From positions 2,108,001 to 2,172,000 of the forward strand of contig NZ_AP018441.1 of the NCBI RefSeq assembly GCF_009937975.1: DNA of 64,000 bases. The letters are read 5' to 3'. Below the pieces are notes generated by a model. The model made no database searches, was not told the origin of the DNA, and saw only the letters and a program-made list of their open reading frames with translations. Of the stretch, positions 7,726-16,278 are shown one piece after another. Within the stretch, counting starts at the first letter, position 1; each line of letters starts with the position of its first letter. The position numbers and the translations under genes are program-made. This DNA comes from Undibacterium sp. YM2 (GTDB taxonomy: Bacteria > Pseudomonadota > Gammaproteobacteria > Burkholderiales > Burkholderiaceae_D).

Positions 7726-9141
7726 ATGGCAATGACAGCCGCAGAAGTCTTGAAAATGGCGAAAGATAACGAAGTCAAATTCGTTGATTTTCGCTTTGCT
7801 GATACCCGAGGCAAAGAACAGCACGTAACTGTTCCAATTTCCCAGTTCGACATCGATAAATTCGAATCTGGCCACGCATTCGACGGCTCGTCCATCGCTG
7901 GCTGGAAAGGCATTGAAGCATCCGACATGTTGTTGATGCCTGATCCTAATACTGCCAACATTGATCCATTCTTTGAAGAAACCACATTGTTTATGCAATG
8001 TGACGTCATCGAGCCATCTGACGGCAAAGGTTATGACCGTGACCCACGTTCCATCGCGAAACGTGCTGAAGCTTATTTGAAATCCTCAGGCATTGGTGAC
8101 ACAGCTTACTTTGGCCCAGAACCAGAATTCTTCATTTTTGACAGCGTACGCTGGAAAGTGGACATGTCTGGCTGTTTCGTCAAGATTGATTCTGACGAAG
8201 CCTCTTGGACGACAGGCGAAAAACTGGAAGGCGGCAACACTGGCCACCGTCCAACGGTGAAAGGTGGTTACTTCCCGGTTCCTCCAGTCGACAGCTTCCA
8301 GGACATGCGTTCTGAAATGTGTCTGATCCTGGAATCCCTGGGTATCCCGGTTGAAGTGCATCACCATGAAGTGGCTGGCGCTGGTCAAAACGAAATCGGC
8401 ACCAAGTTCTCTACTCTGGTAGAGCGTGCTGACTGGACTCAAAACCTGAAATACGTGGTCTGGAATGTTGCCCATACTTATGGCAAGACAGCGACTTTCA
8501 TGCCTAAGCCTATCGTTGGTGACAACGGTTCTGGCATGCACGTGCATCAATCCATCTGGAAAGATGGCAAAAACCTGTTTGCTGGTGACGGCTATGCTGG
8601 TTTGTCTGATTTCGCCCTGTACTACATCGGCGGTATCATCAAGCATGCGAAAGCACTCAATGCGATCACTAACCCAGGTACCAACTCTTACAAGCGTCTG
8701 GTTCCAGGTTATGAAGCTCCAGTGAAACTGGCTTACTCTGCACGTAACCGTTCTGCTTCCATCCGTATTCCTTACGTTGCCAATCCAAAAGGCCGTCGTA
8801 TCGAAACACGTTTCCCTGATCCACTGGCGAACCCATACCTGTGCTTCTCTGCACTGATGATGGCAGGTCTGGACGGCGTACAGAACAAGATTCATCCTGG
8901 TGAAGCAGCCAGCAAAGATCTGTACCATTTGCCACCAGAAGAAGATGCATTGATCCCAACAGTGTGTGCATCTTTGGAAGAAGCGCTGGATGCATTGAAC
9001 AAAGACCGCGAGTTCCTGACACGCGGTGGCGTATTCAGCGACAGCATGATCGATGCTTACATTGATTTGAAAATGCAAGAAGTACAACGCTTCCGCATGA
9101 CAACTCACCCTGTTGAATTCGATATGTATTACTCTCTGTAA
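7726..9141 (+). CDS. glnA: glutamine synthetase, type I
   Basis: 471 aa, full length. It makes glutamine from glutamate, ammonia and ATP as a cytoplasmic dodecamer and is the entry point of ammonium assimilation. The beta-grasp region near [17 protein letters not shown], the metal and ATP segments ([26 protein letters not shown]) and the [16 protein letters not shown] loop are all present. [10 protein letters not shown] holds the tyrosine that GlnE adenylylates. AGAGGAG lies just before the ATG. The upstream NtrC sites and sigma-54 promoter show nitrogen control, and ntrB-ntrC follow after one small gene. A strong terminator closes the unit. Confidence 0.99.
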   Translation: MAMTAAEVLKMAKDNEVKFVDFRFADTRGKEQHVTVPISQFDIDKFESGHAFDGSSIAGWKGIEASDMLLMPDPNTANIDPFFEETTLFMQCDVIEPSDGKGYDRDPRSIAKRAEAYLKSSGIGDTAYFGPEPEFFIFDSVRWKVDMSGCFVKIDSDEASWTTGEKLEGGNTGHRPTVKGGYFPVPPVDSFQDMRSEMCLILESLGIPVEVHHHEVAGAGQNEIGTKFSTLVERADWTQNLKYVVWNVAHTYGKTATFMPKPIVGDNGSGMHVHQSIWKDGKNLFAGDGYAGLSDFALYYIGGIIKHAKALNAITNPGTNSYKRLVPGYEAPVKLAYSARNRSASIRIPYVANPKGRRIETRFPDPLANPYLCFSALMMAGLDGVQNKIHPGEAASKDLYHLPPEEDALIPTVCASLEEALDALNKDREFLTRGGVFSDSMIDAYIDLKMQEVQRFRMTTHPVEFDMYYSL

Positions 9142-9160
9142 TCTGGGTAAAAACGCAAAA

Positions 9161-9185
9161 AAGCGGGGGTAACCCCGCTTTTTTT
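9161..9185 (+). terminator. glnA terminator
   Basis: The stem AAGCGGGG / CCCCGCTT with a 4-nt loop (GTAA) is followed by a T-run, 20 nt after the glnA stop. Confidence 0.9.
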
Positions 9186-9268
9186 GTTACAAATGCTAAT
9201 TTGTTCGTAATTGTGTTGCACGGCTGCATGACATACACTTACAGTCTATCAATGAATATTGCTTATTT

Positions 9269-9757
9269 ATGAACCGACTCTTGTCAGGATTGCTTCTCTT
9301 TATTGGTGTGCACGCTTATGCGCATGCACAGGCTGAGGTGTATCTGTGCGTCGATGATAATGGCAAAAAAGAATACAAGAACACCGGTGCCGTCAAAGGT
9401 TGCAAGAAAGTGGATCTGCAAGGCCTGACCGTTCTTCCTGCACCTGTATTGCCAGCGCCTGCCAAAAAGCCGCAAGGCAAGCCTGCCAGCAGCCCCAGTG
9501 ATTTTCCCAAAGTAGATGAGGGCACGCAAAAAGCCAGGGATTCTGACCGCAAGCAGATTTTGCAGGACGAATTGAAGACTGAAGAGCAAAAGCTGGCGAA
9601 TCTCAAGAAAGAATACAATAATGGTGAGCCTGAGCGCCGTGGTGATGAAAGAAATTTCGCCAAATACCAGGAACGCACCAATATGATGAAAGAAGACATC
9701 AGCCGCACCGAAAAAAACATAGAAGCACTGAAACGTGAAATTGCCAATGCAAAATAA
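9269..9757 (+). CDS. exported DUF4124-domain protein with coiled-coil tail
   Basis: 162 aa. A signal peptide at about 1-22 (MNRLLSGLLLFIGVHAYAHA) is followed by the short DUF4124 domain (YLCVDDNGKKEYKNTGAVKG, about 24-50, with its cysteine pair). Then come a proline-rich linker and a charged coiled coil to the end (about 95-162). Proteins of this type are widespread in Betaproteobacteria and periplasmic, but their role is not known. It sits between the glnA terminator and ntrB, and has its own terminator-like hairpin downstream, so it is probably transcribed separately from glnA. Confidence 0.8.
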   Translation: MNRLLSGLLLFIGVHAYAHAQAEVYLCVDDNGKKEYKNTGAVKGCKKVDLQGLTVLPAPVLPAPAKKPQGKPASSPSDFPKVDEGTQKARDSDRKQILQDELKTEEQKLANLKKEYNNGEPERRGDERNFAKYQERTNMMKEDISRTEKNIEALKREIANAK

Positions 9758-9805
9758 GTTGCCAGTGTGAACGGCAAAAGTGCTGTTCGGGCATGATGCT
9801 TGCGT

Positions 9806-9832
9806 AAAGGTCGCTCTGTGCGGCCTTTTTTT
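9806..9832 (+). terminator. terminator hairpin directly upstream of ntrB
   Basis: A 9-bp stem AAAGGTCGC / GCGGCCTTT (one wobble), loop TCTGT, and a run of seven T's. The T-run ends only 11 nt before the ntrB start codon. Confidence 0.8.
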
Positions 9833-9843
9833 ATGGACAAGTT

Positions 9844-10917
9844 TTGAAAACTCCACTTACATCATTTGCCGGACTTGACCTGCTGACATCCGCAGTCATT
9901 GTGCTGGATGCTGAGGGCAGCATTTTATTTGCCAATGCTGCCGCTGAAAACCTGCTTGATTCCTCTTTCAAGTCACTTACACATCTGAAGCTGACAGACC
10001 TGTTCCTGAACGGCCAGGAATTGACGGCAGTCTTCCATCAGGCGGTCGCCCACCAGTTTGCTGACAAGCGCCAGGACCTGACGCTGGAGCGGGCAGGGCG
10101 GGATCCTCTGCATGTGCACAGCATAGTGACTGCACTCGATAATCCTGATACGCCTGTCCTGATTGAGCTGCGTGAGAACGTGCAGCAACTCAAGCTCGAC
10201 AGGGAAGAGCGCATGCTTGATCAGAGCAAGGCCAACAAGGAATTGATACGCAATCTGGCGCATGAAATCAAGAATCCGCTGGGTGGCATACGGGGAGCAG
10301 CGCAATTGCTGGAGCTGGAATTGCCTGAGCGGCACTTGCGTGAATTGCGTGAGTACACCCAGGTCATCATCAAGGAGGCTGACAGGTTGCAGACCCTGGT
10401 CGATCGATTGCTGGCACCGCATCGTTTGCCGCATATAGTCGGTGACGTGAATATCCATGAAGTGTGTGAACGGGTGCGCAGCCTGATTGTTGCCGAGTTC
10501 CCGCAGGGGCTGACCATCAGACGTGATTATGATTTGTCGATACCTGAATTTCGTGGTGACAAGGAACAACTGATACAGACGGTGTTAAACATTGCCCACA
10601 ATGCTGCGCAGGCGCTGAATGAAAGAATCAGGCAGGGTGATGCCGTGCTGACTTTCAAGTCGCGCGTGGTGCGCCAGATCACGTTGGCCAAGGTGCGTTA
10701 CAGGCTGGCATTAGACTTGCATATCATAGACAACGGTCCGGGCATCCCACCTGAGATTCGCAACCGTATTTTCTATCCCCTGGTATCAGGCAAGGAAGGC
10801 GGTAGCGGTTTGGGATTGACGCTGGCACAAACTTTCGTTGAACAACACTTGGGTGTCATCGAATGTGAGAGCCGGCCAGGATGTACGGATTTCCGGATAC
10901 TGATACCACTACCTTAA
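9844..10917 (+). CDS. glnL: nitrogen regulation sensor kinase/phosphatase NtrB
   Basis: 357 aa (also called ntrB). It phosphorylates NtrC when nitrogen is short and dephosphorylates it with PII when nitrogen is plentiful. An N-terminal PAS domain (about 8-115) is followed by the HisKA H-box NLAHEIKNPLGG with the phosphorylated His at residue 140. The HATPase domain has its N-box near 250 (NIAHNAAQAL), DNGPGIP and GGSGLGL. No membrane segment, as expected for cytoplasmic NtrB. The chosen start is a TTG that aligns with the family N-terminus; no ATG fits. A terminator hairpin ends 11 nt upstream, so transcription must arise by read-through or from inside that hairpin. Confidence 0.95.
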   Translation: MKTPLTSFAGLDLLTSAVIVLDAEGSILFANAAAENLLDSSFKSLTHLKLTDLFLNGQELTAVFHQAVAHQFADKRQDLTLERAGRDPLHVHSIVTALDNPDTPVLIELRENVQQLKLDREERMLDQSKANKELIRNLAHEIKNPLGGIRGAAQLLELELPERHLRELREYTQVIIKEADRLQTLVDRLLAPHRLPHIVGDVNIHEVCERVRSLIVAEFPQGLTIRRDYDLSIPEFRGDKEQLIQTVLNIAHNAAQALNERIRQGDAVLTFKSRVVRQITLAKVRYRLALDLHIIDNGPGIPPEIRNRIFYPLVSGKEGGSGLGLTLAQTFVEQHLGVIECESRPGCTDFRILIPLP

Positions 10918-10994
10918 ATAAGGATGTGGCAAAGCGGCGGCACCAAAAGTGCTCCTTCTATCGATATGCTTAACACAGACTGCAAAACGACAAT

Positions 10995-12509
10995 ATGAAA
11001 CCAATCTGGATAGTGGACGACGACGATTCAATTCGCTGGGTGCTGGAAAAAGCACTGGCGAGAGAAAATCTGGCAACCCGCAGCTTCACCAATGCAAGAG
11101 ATGCGATGAATGCCTTGCAAAGCGATACGCCGCAAGTGCTGGTGTCGGACATACGCATGCACGGCGCATCCGGCCTTGAACTCTTGCAAACCGTCAAAGC
11201 CAAATACCCAGGCTTGCCTGTGATTATCATGACGGCGTTTTCTGACCTTGAATCTGCGGTGGCAGCTTTTCAGGGCGGGGCCTTTGAATACCTGGCCAAG
11301 CCATTTGACCTCGACAAAGCCGTTGAGCTGATACGTCGCGCGCTGGATGAAAGTCTGCGTGAATCCAGTGTAGAACAAAGCATTTCAGAAACGCCAGAGA
11401 TATTGGGCCAGGCACCGGCTATGCAGGACGTGTTTCGCGCCATAGGCAGATTGTCGCAATCGAATGTGACAGTACTGATCACTGGTGAGTCTGGCAGCGG
11501 TAAAGAACTCGTGGCACGTGCCTTGCACAAGCATAGCCCGCGTGCATCCCAGCCTTTTATTGCCTTGAATACCGCAGCGATCCCCAAGGATTTGCTGGAA
11601 TCTGAATTGTTTGGTCATGAGCGCGGTGCATTTACTGGCGCACAAACCACGCGCCGTGGCCGTTTTGAACAGGCTGAGGGTGGCACGCTGTTCCTCGATG
11701 AAATTGGCGACATGCCTTTTGATTTGCAGACACGCTTGTTGCGAGTTTTGTCAGACGGCCATTTTTATCGCGTTGGTGGGCATCAGCCCATGAAGGCGAA
11801 TGTACGTGTGATCGCCGCGACACACCAGAATCTCGAAACCCGTGTCAAAGATGGCTTGTTCCGTGAAGACTTGTATCATCGCCTGAATGTTATCCGCCTG
11901 CGCTTGCCGAGCTTGCGCGAGCGCCGTGAAGATATCCCCTTACTGACAAAATACTTCCTGAACCAGAGTGCCAAGCAACTGGGTGTGGATGTCAAGCGTA
12001 TGTCGGAACCGGCATTGCAATTTTTGTCCAGCCTGGATTTTCCGGGGAATGTGCGCCAATTGGAAAACCTGTGTAACTGGATCACCGTCATGGCACCAGG
12101 CCAGACGGTGGAAGTGCCAGATCTACCACAAGATCTGGTACCAGGTACGGCAAGCGCTGCCCATGTTGCACCTGTTGGCAACGTGGGGGAAATGCATGGC
12201 CGTAACCCTGAGCATCTGCCAGGCACGCTTACCCCAATGAATGGCAGCACCTATCCCGAGAAGCCAGTGTATCGCAGTGGTGAAAGCTGGGTTTCTTTGC
12301 TGGAAGCTGAGGCAACAGCGATGCTTGCAGAGGGACAGTCAGAAGTCATCGACAAACTGGGTCGCTGCTTTGAATCCGTCGTCATCAAGGCCGCATTGCG
12401 CCATACCCATGGCCGCAAGAATGATGCAGCGATACGTCTGGGTATAGGCAGGAATACCATCACCCGCAAGATTCAGGAATTGGGGATAGACGGGGTGAAG
12501 GACGAGTAA
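10995..12509 (+). CDS. glnG: nitrogen regulation response regulator NtrC
   Basis: 504 aa (also called ntrC). A sigma-54-dependent activator. The receiver domain spans about 1-115 with Asp52 as phosphoacceptor ([10 protein letters not shown]). The AAA+ domain spans about 140-375 with Walker A GESGSGKE and the sigma-54 contact loop GAFTGA. A Fis-type helix-turn-helix lies at about 460-504 ([20 protein letters not shown]). The conserved proline after DIRM is a histidine here. It starts 77 nt after ntrB and is followed by a bidirectional terminator. Its probable targets include the three sites upstream of glnA in this window. Confidence 0.97.
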   Translation: MKPIWIVDDDDSIRWVLEKALARENLATRSFTNARDAMNALQSDTPQVLVSDIRMHGASGLELLQTVKAKYPGLPVIIMTAFSDLESAVAAFQGGAFEYLAKPFDLDKAVELIRRALDESLRESSVEQSISETPEILGQAPAMQDVFRAIGRLSQSNVTVLITGESGSGKELVARALHKHSPRASQPFIALNTAAIPKDLLESELFGHERGAFTGAQTTRRGRFEQAEGGTLFLDEIGDMPFDLQTRLLRVLSDGHFYRVGGHQPMKANVRVIAATHQNLETRVKDGLFREDLYHRLNVIRLRLPSLRERREDIPLLTKYFLNQSAKQLGVDVKRMSEPALQFLSSLDFPGNVRQLENLCNWITVMAPGQTVEVPDLPQDLVPGTASAAHVAPVGNVGEMHGRNPEHLPGTLTPMNGSTYPEKPVYRSGESWVSLLEAEATAMLAEGQSEVIDKLGRCFESVVIKAALRHTHGRKNDAAIRLGIGRNTITRKIQELGIDGVKDE

Positions 12510-12531
12510 GTATTCTTCAATATGGAACAGT

Positions 12532-12566
12532 AAAAATAATGGCTGCAATTTGCAGTCATTATTTTT
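12532..12566. terminator. bidirectional terminator between ntrC and pgpA
   Basis: A long hairpin, AAAAATAATG ... CATTATTTTT, with an inner CTGCAA / TTGCAG stem. A/T flanks on both sides let it serve both converging genes. It overlaps the pgpA stop codon. Confidence 0.8.
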
Positions 12567-13089
12567 AGAAGTTGCGCCAGAGTGCAAAACTCAGCAGACA
12601 AAAGAAAGCCGCCACAATATCATCCCACATGACACCAAAGCCCCCTTTGAAGCGGCGGTCAAAATAGCCTATCGGTGGTGGCTTGACCATGTCAAAAAAC
12701 CGGAAGCCGATAAACGCCCACAACTGGGTTTGCCAATCTGCAGGAACGATGAATAACAGCACCAGCCAAAAGGCGATGATCTCATCCCACACCATGCTGC
12801 CATGATCAGCAACCCCCATGTTTTTTCCGGTGACATGACAAGCCCAGACACCAATAGCAAAGCCAATGACAATGATGGCAAGCCAGTTAAGTGTCGTGAA
12901 TACCTCTGGCCAGCGGCTGGATAAAAGATAAAAACTCAGCCATGCGAACAGAGTGCCTGAGGTGCCGGGCATGATGGGTGACAAGCCGCTGCCAAAACCC
13001 TGGGCCAAAATATGGGCGGGGTGACGCAGCATGAAGCGCCAGCCAGGGTGGGTGATGATCGCTGTCTGGCCGTTTTCTAAAGTGCTCAT
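12565..13089 (-). CDS. pgpA: phosphatidylglycerophosphatase A
   Basis: 174 aa inner-membrane protein. PgpA removes the phosphate from phosphatidylglycerol phosphate, the last step to phosphatidylglycerol. The family-typical GSGLSPIMPGTSGTLFAW segment (about 33-50), the acidic VWDEIIAFW motif and the FRFFDMVKPPPIGYFDRRF region near the end are all present, with several hydrophobic helices between. Its ATG overlaps the thiL stop by 4 nt (ATGA), so the two are translationally coupled. This thiL-pgpA pairing is common in Proteobacteria. Confidence 0.95.
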   Translation of the reverse strand: MSTLENGQTAIITHPGWRFMLRHPAHILAQGFGSGLSPIMPGTSGTLFAWLSFYLLSSRWPEVFTTLNWLAIIVIGFAIGVWACHVTGKNMGVADHGSMVWDEIIAFWLVLLFIVPADWQTQLWAFIGFRFFDMVKPPPIGYFDRRFKGGFGVMWDDIVAAFFCLLSFALWRNF

Positions 13090-14054
13090 GGATTCACAAA
13101 GTGATCGAAGGATTTATATTGCAGATTCACTGGTTTGCCATCGTTATCAAGCAGGCGCAAGCCAGCATTTGCTTCTATCTGGCCTACGCGCGTAACCGCA
13201 GTGTGCGATTTTGTAGCTGCGGCGATGACTTGTTGCCTGTTGCTGGCGGGAGCCGTAAAACATAGCTCATAATCATCACCGCCGTTCAGTGTAAATCGCC
13301 TGCGCAATTCCTGAGGCTGCGTTTGCAAGACCGGGCCAGCAGGCAATTGATCGATACGCAGACTGGCACCCACTTGTGACTTTTCCAGGATGTGGCCAAG
13401 ATCACCAGCCAGACCATCCGAAATATCCAGCGCTGCATGCGCTATGCCACGCAAGGCCATGCCCAGTGCAATACGCGGGCTGGGCTGGTGCATTCGTGTT
13501 GCCGCCAATTGATGATCAGTCTCGCTGAGTGTGACTTCATTCCAGTAGCCTGCCAAAGCCAGACGGGCATCACCCAGTGTGCCAGACACCCAGATGTCAT
13601 CGCCAACTTTGGCGGCATCGCGGCGCAGGGCAGTGCCGGGTGGCAGTTCACCAAAAATGGTGATGCAGATATTCAGTGGGCCCTTGGTGGTGTCGCCGCC
13701 TATCAGGTGGCAATGATGCTCATTAGCCAGCGCCAGCAAGCCGCGTGAAAATTCTGCCAGCCATTCAGGATTGGCTTCTGGTAGTGACAGTGCCAGGGTA
13801 AATCCCAATGGCGCAGCGCCCATGGCGGCCAGGTCAGACAAATTCACCGCCAGGCATTTATGGCCCAGCTTGTACGGGTCAGCATCCGGGAAAAAATGTC
13901 GGCCAGACACCAGCATGTCGCTGGAAATGGCCATCTGCATGCCGGGGCTGGGGTTGAGCAGGGCGCAATCATCCCCTATGCCGAGGGCGACGCGGCTGTC
14001 TTGAATACTGTGCTGCGCAAAGTAGCGCTTGATGAGATCGAATTCGGAAAGCAT
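13086..14054 (-). CDS. thiL: thiamine-monophosphate kinase
   Basis: 322 aa. It phosphorylates thiamine monophosphate to thiamine diphosphate, the active cofactor, using ATP. It shows the PurM-like layout: N-terminal IGDDCALL metal-binding stretch (about 27-34), SSDMLVSGRHF (about 44-54), LAVNLSDLAAMGA, GGDTTKG, LDISDGLAGDLGHI and GGDDYELCF. Length and motif order match ThiL. It is the first gene of a two-gene unit with pgpA. No thiamine riboswitch was seen upstream. Confidence 0.96.
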   Translation of the reverse strand: MLSEFDLIKRYFAQHSIQDSRVALGIGDDCALLNPSPGMQMAISSDMLVSGRHFFPDADPYKLGHKCLAVNLSDLAAMGAAPLGFTLALSLPEANPEWLAEFSRGLLALANEHHCHLIGGDTTKGPLNICITIFGELPPGTALRRDAAKVGDDIWVSGTLGDARLALAGYWNEVTLSETDHQLAATRMHQPSPRIALGMALRGIAHAALDISDGLAGDLGHILEKSQVGASLRIDQLPAGPVLQTQPQELRRRFTLNGGDDYELCFTAPASNRQQVIAAATKSHTAVTRVGQIEANAGLRLLDNDGKPVNLQYKSFDHFVNP

Positions 14055-14130
14055 GCGCGCATTGTACCTAAGCTGACCCAGGATTCAAGATAATCCCCAG
14101 GCGCCTTTGGTGCCTATGCGCCTGGCCGCT

Positions 14131-15318
14131 TCAGTTCAGCCGCGTTGCTTGTGCTTCTATCAATTCTGCAATCAGTGCATTTCTCGATTTGGCATCTTGC
14201 GGGGCAACTGCAAAGCCGTGCAAATTATTGCTTTCATCAAAGTAACGGCTAGTGGTGACACCCTCGGCATGGCCTGACTCCCAGCGACCTGATTTGCTGG
14301 CCGCAAATGCTGGCGGGATCAATGCAACGGGGTAGCTGGGTGTTTTGACCAGCACTGCGGCTGGTTTCATGTCTATGCTGGTCAGTTGGCCTGTCAGACT
14401 TAGCGCAATTGCCCGCGCTGCAGTCATGATGGGGGCGACATAGGGCATCAGGCTTTGGCTGCCATCTGCTTGCTTGTACTGCGCACAATCTCCAAGCGCA
14501 AATATCTCGGGCACGCTGGTCTGGCCATACTCATTGATGATAATGCCGCGGTCTGTGTGCAACTGCGCTGCCTGTGCCAGGCGTATATCTGCGCGCAAGC
14601 CGACTGCCGACAGGACGACGTCAGTGTTGAAGCTTTCGCCATTGGACAGCGTCACCTGCAAGGTATTATCCAGCATATCAATCTGACTGGCAGTGGTGCC
14701 CAGTTTGAGCTGTACACCTTTTGCATTTAGTGCGGCATGCAAGCCTTGCGAAATGGCGGTTGGTGCCAGCGCAGCGAGTGGCAGGGTGTTTGGGTCTATC
14801 AAGGTAACTTCATGACCGGCACTGGCTAAATCATCGCTGAATTCACAACCTATCAAACCTGCACCCAGTATGGTGACCCTCGCCTTGTCGCCAGCCTGCG
14901 CCAGTTTGTCGCGGAACACTGCGTAATCAGTCAGGTTATTGACCGATAAAACCTGGTCAGCAGCGCTTCCGGCGATGGGCAAACGTATCGCTTGCGCACC
15001 TGGCGCCAGCACCAGTTGGGCATACTCAAAGTCTCCCATCTTGGTATGTATGGTATGCGCAACTGTATTGATGCCGCTCACCAGAGTTTTGGTCAGGATG
15101 GTGGCAGTCAATTCCGCTGCCATCTGATCTGCCGTTTTGCTTTGCAATTGTTGCGGCTGCTTGCCCATGGCAAAGGCGTTCGAGAGCATGGGCTTGGAAT
15201 AAAAGCCGCCATCATCACCAGTGATGATCAGCAAGGGTGTAGTTTTATCGAGCTTGCGAAATTCTCTGGCGACTGTATAGCCAGCCAGGCCGGAACCGAT
15301 GATGGCGATGGGTTTCAT
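14131..15318 (-). CDS. rubredoxin-NAD(+) reductase (FAD-dependent oxidoreductase)
   Basis: 395 aa. The N-terminal FAD dinucleotide fold is IGSGLAGYTVAREF (about 7-20). A second NAD(P)H-binding fold is ILGAGLIGCEFSDDLASAGH near 150-170. A C-terminal FAD-contact motif, IFALGDCAQY, is near 275. This is the layout of AlkT/RubB-type reductases, which pass electrons from NADH to rubredoxin. A rubredoxin gene ends 7 nt upstream on the same strand and a rubrerythrin-type diiron protein precedes it, so the three probably form one electron chain to peroxide or oxygen (inference). Confidence 0.88.
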   Translation of the reverse strand: MKPIAIIGSGLAGYTVAREFRKLDKTTPLLIITGDDGGFYSKPMLSNAFAMGKQPQQLQSKTADQMAAELTATILTKTLVSGINTVAHTIHTKMGDFEYAQLVLAPGAQAIRLPIAGSAADQVLSVNNLTDYAVFRDKLAQAGDKARVTILGAGLIGCEFSDDLASAGHEVTLIDPNTLPLAALAPTAISQGLHAALNAKGVQLKLGTTASQIDMLDNTLQVTLSNGESFNTDVVLSAVGLRADIRLAQAAQLHTDRGIIINEYGQTSVPEIFALGDCAQYKQADGSQSLMPYVAPIMTAARAIALSLTGQLTSIDMKPAAVLVKTPSYPVALIPPAFAASKSGRWESGHAEGVTTSRYFDESNNLHGFAVAPQDAKSRNALIAELIEAQATRLN

Positions 15319-15325
15319 GGCTACC

Positions 15326-15490
15326 TCAGATTTCTATCATGTCAAAATCAGCTTTGGCGACGCCGCAATCAGGGCATTCCCAGTCGGCTGGAATATCATC
15401 CCAGCGCGTGCCTGCGGCGATGCCTTCTTCTGGCAAGCCTTTGGATTCTTCATAGATAAAGCCGCATACGATGCATTGGTAAGTTTTCAT
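15326..15490 (-). CDS. rubredoxin
   Basis: 54 aa, normal size for a rubredoxin. It begins [15 protein letters not shown] and carries the two metal knuckles CIVCG (Cys6, Cys9) and CPDCG (Cys39, Cys42) that hold a single FeS4 iron. It is a small cytoplasmic one-electron carrier. AGAGGA upstream of the ATG at 15490 is a clear ribosome binding site. It sits 36 nt after a rubrerythrin-like gene and 7 nt before the reductase gene, so all three are likely one transcript. Confidence 0.95.
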   Translation of the reverse strand: MKTYQCIVCGFIYEESKGLPEEGIAAGTRWDDIPADWECPDCGVAKADFDMIEI

Positions 15491-15526
15491 GGTGTCCTCT
15501 GTATATTGTTAAGTGTTTTTCGGGGC

Positions 15527-16006
15527 TCAGGCCTGATTGGCTTCGAGCACGGCGCGGTAATGATTGGCGTGGCGCTCTTCTACCTTGGCCAGCGCGGCAA
15601 AGCGTTTGGCGGCAATTTCTAAAGTCCGCTTAAAGTTTTCAGCGTGTTCCTTAGATTCTGCGATTTGCTCATCGTATTCAGCGACAGCAGCATGGTTGCC
15701 TTCTTCCACAGCGAGATGGCGGAATTTTGGGTACATTTCTGTGTATTCATAAGTCTCACCTTCAATGGCAATTTCCAGGGCACGTTGGGGTGTCAGTTGG
15801 GTTTTGGGGTATAACAAATCCAGATGGCCGAAGGCATGCATGACTTCCTGATCAGCGGTTGCTTCAAATGCTTCTGCAATGTCAATCGCGCCAGCTTCGC
15901 GTGCCAGTTTGGCGAAATAACGGTATTTGATATGGGCCATGGATTCGCCGGCAAAAGCGGATTCAAGGTTCTGGATAGTGACGGATGGGTTTGCCTGGGT
16001 GCTCAT
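15527..16006 (-). CDS. rubrerythrin-type diiron protein lacking the rubredoxin domain
   Basis: 159 aa from the ATG at 16006, which has AAGGAG upstream; an earlier in-frame ATG adds 12 unlikely residues. It is a ferritin-like four-helix bundle with the rubrerythrin diiron ligand pattern: Glu in AFAGESMAH (about 21), EVMHAFGH (about 54-61), EGETYEYTEMY and SKEHAENF. The protein stops right after KVEERHANHYRAVLEANQA, where classical rubrerythrins continue into a C-terminal rubredoxin domain. The next gene encodes that domain as a separate protein. Probable role: peroxide reduction in the cytoplasm. Confidence 0.9.
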   Translation of the reverse strand: MSTQANPSVTIQNLESAFAGESMAHIKYRYFAKLAREAGAIDIAEAFEATADQEVMHAFGHLDLLYPKTQLTPQRALEIAIEGETYEYTEMYPKFRHLAVEEGNHAAVAEYDEQIAESKEHAENFKRTLEIAAKRFAALAKVEERHANHYRAVLEANQA

Positions 16007-16278
16007 AATGCTCTCCTTGGTTATTTGCGGTGTTGTTTGCATTTGCTATCAACGTGAGACAGATAATAGATTTTAATAATCGATTTGAAAAGATAATTAA
16101 TTTTATTAACTCAATAGTTAAAGACTATGTATTTTTGCTTAACAGAATAAATTGCATTTGGTTATGTCAGAAAAGCATAAGAGTCGTACAAATACGTATA
16201 AAGTTAGAGGGTTCCCTCTGCTAGAATCTCTATCAGTAAGATTTCCGTAAGCAAAAAAATAGAAAGAAGGTCAAGCAC

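Noticed and set aside
8086..9108. 340-codon minus-strand frame opposite glnA
   Set aside because: It lies wholly inside the strongly conserved glnA gene, its composition is Cys/His/Trp-rich and it matches no family. It is a shadow of glnA codon use.
12117..12250. Short in-frame palindromic stretch in ntrC (GATCTACCACAAGATC)
   Set aside because: It falls in the variable linker between the AAA+ and DNA-binding domains; no sign of an insertion.
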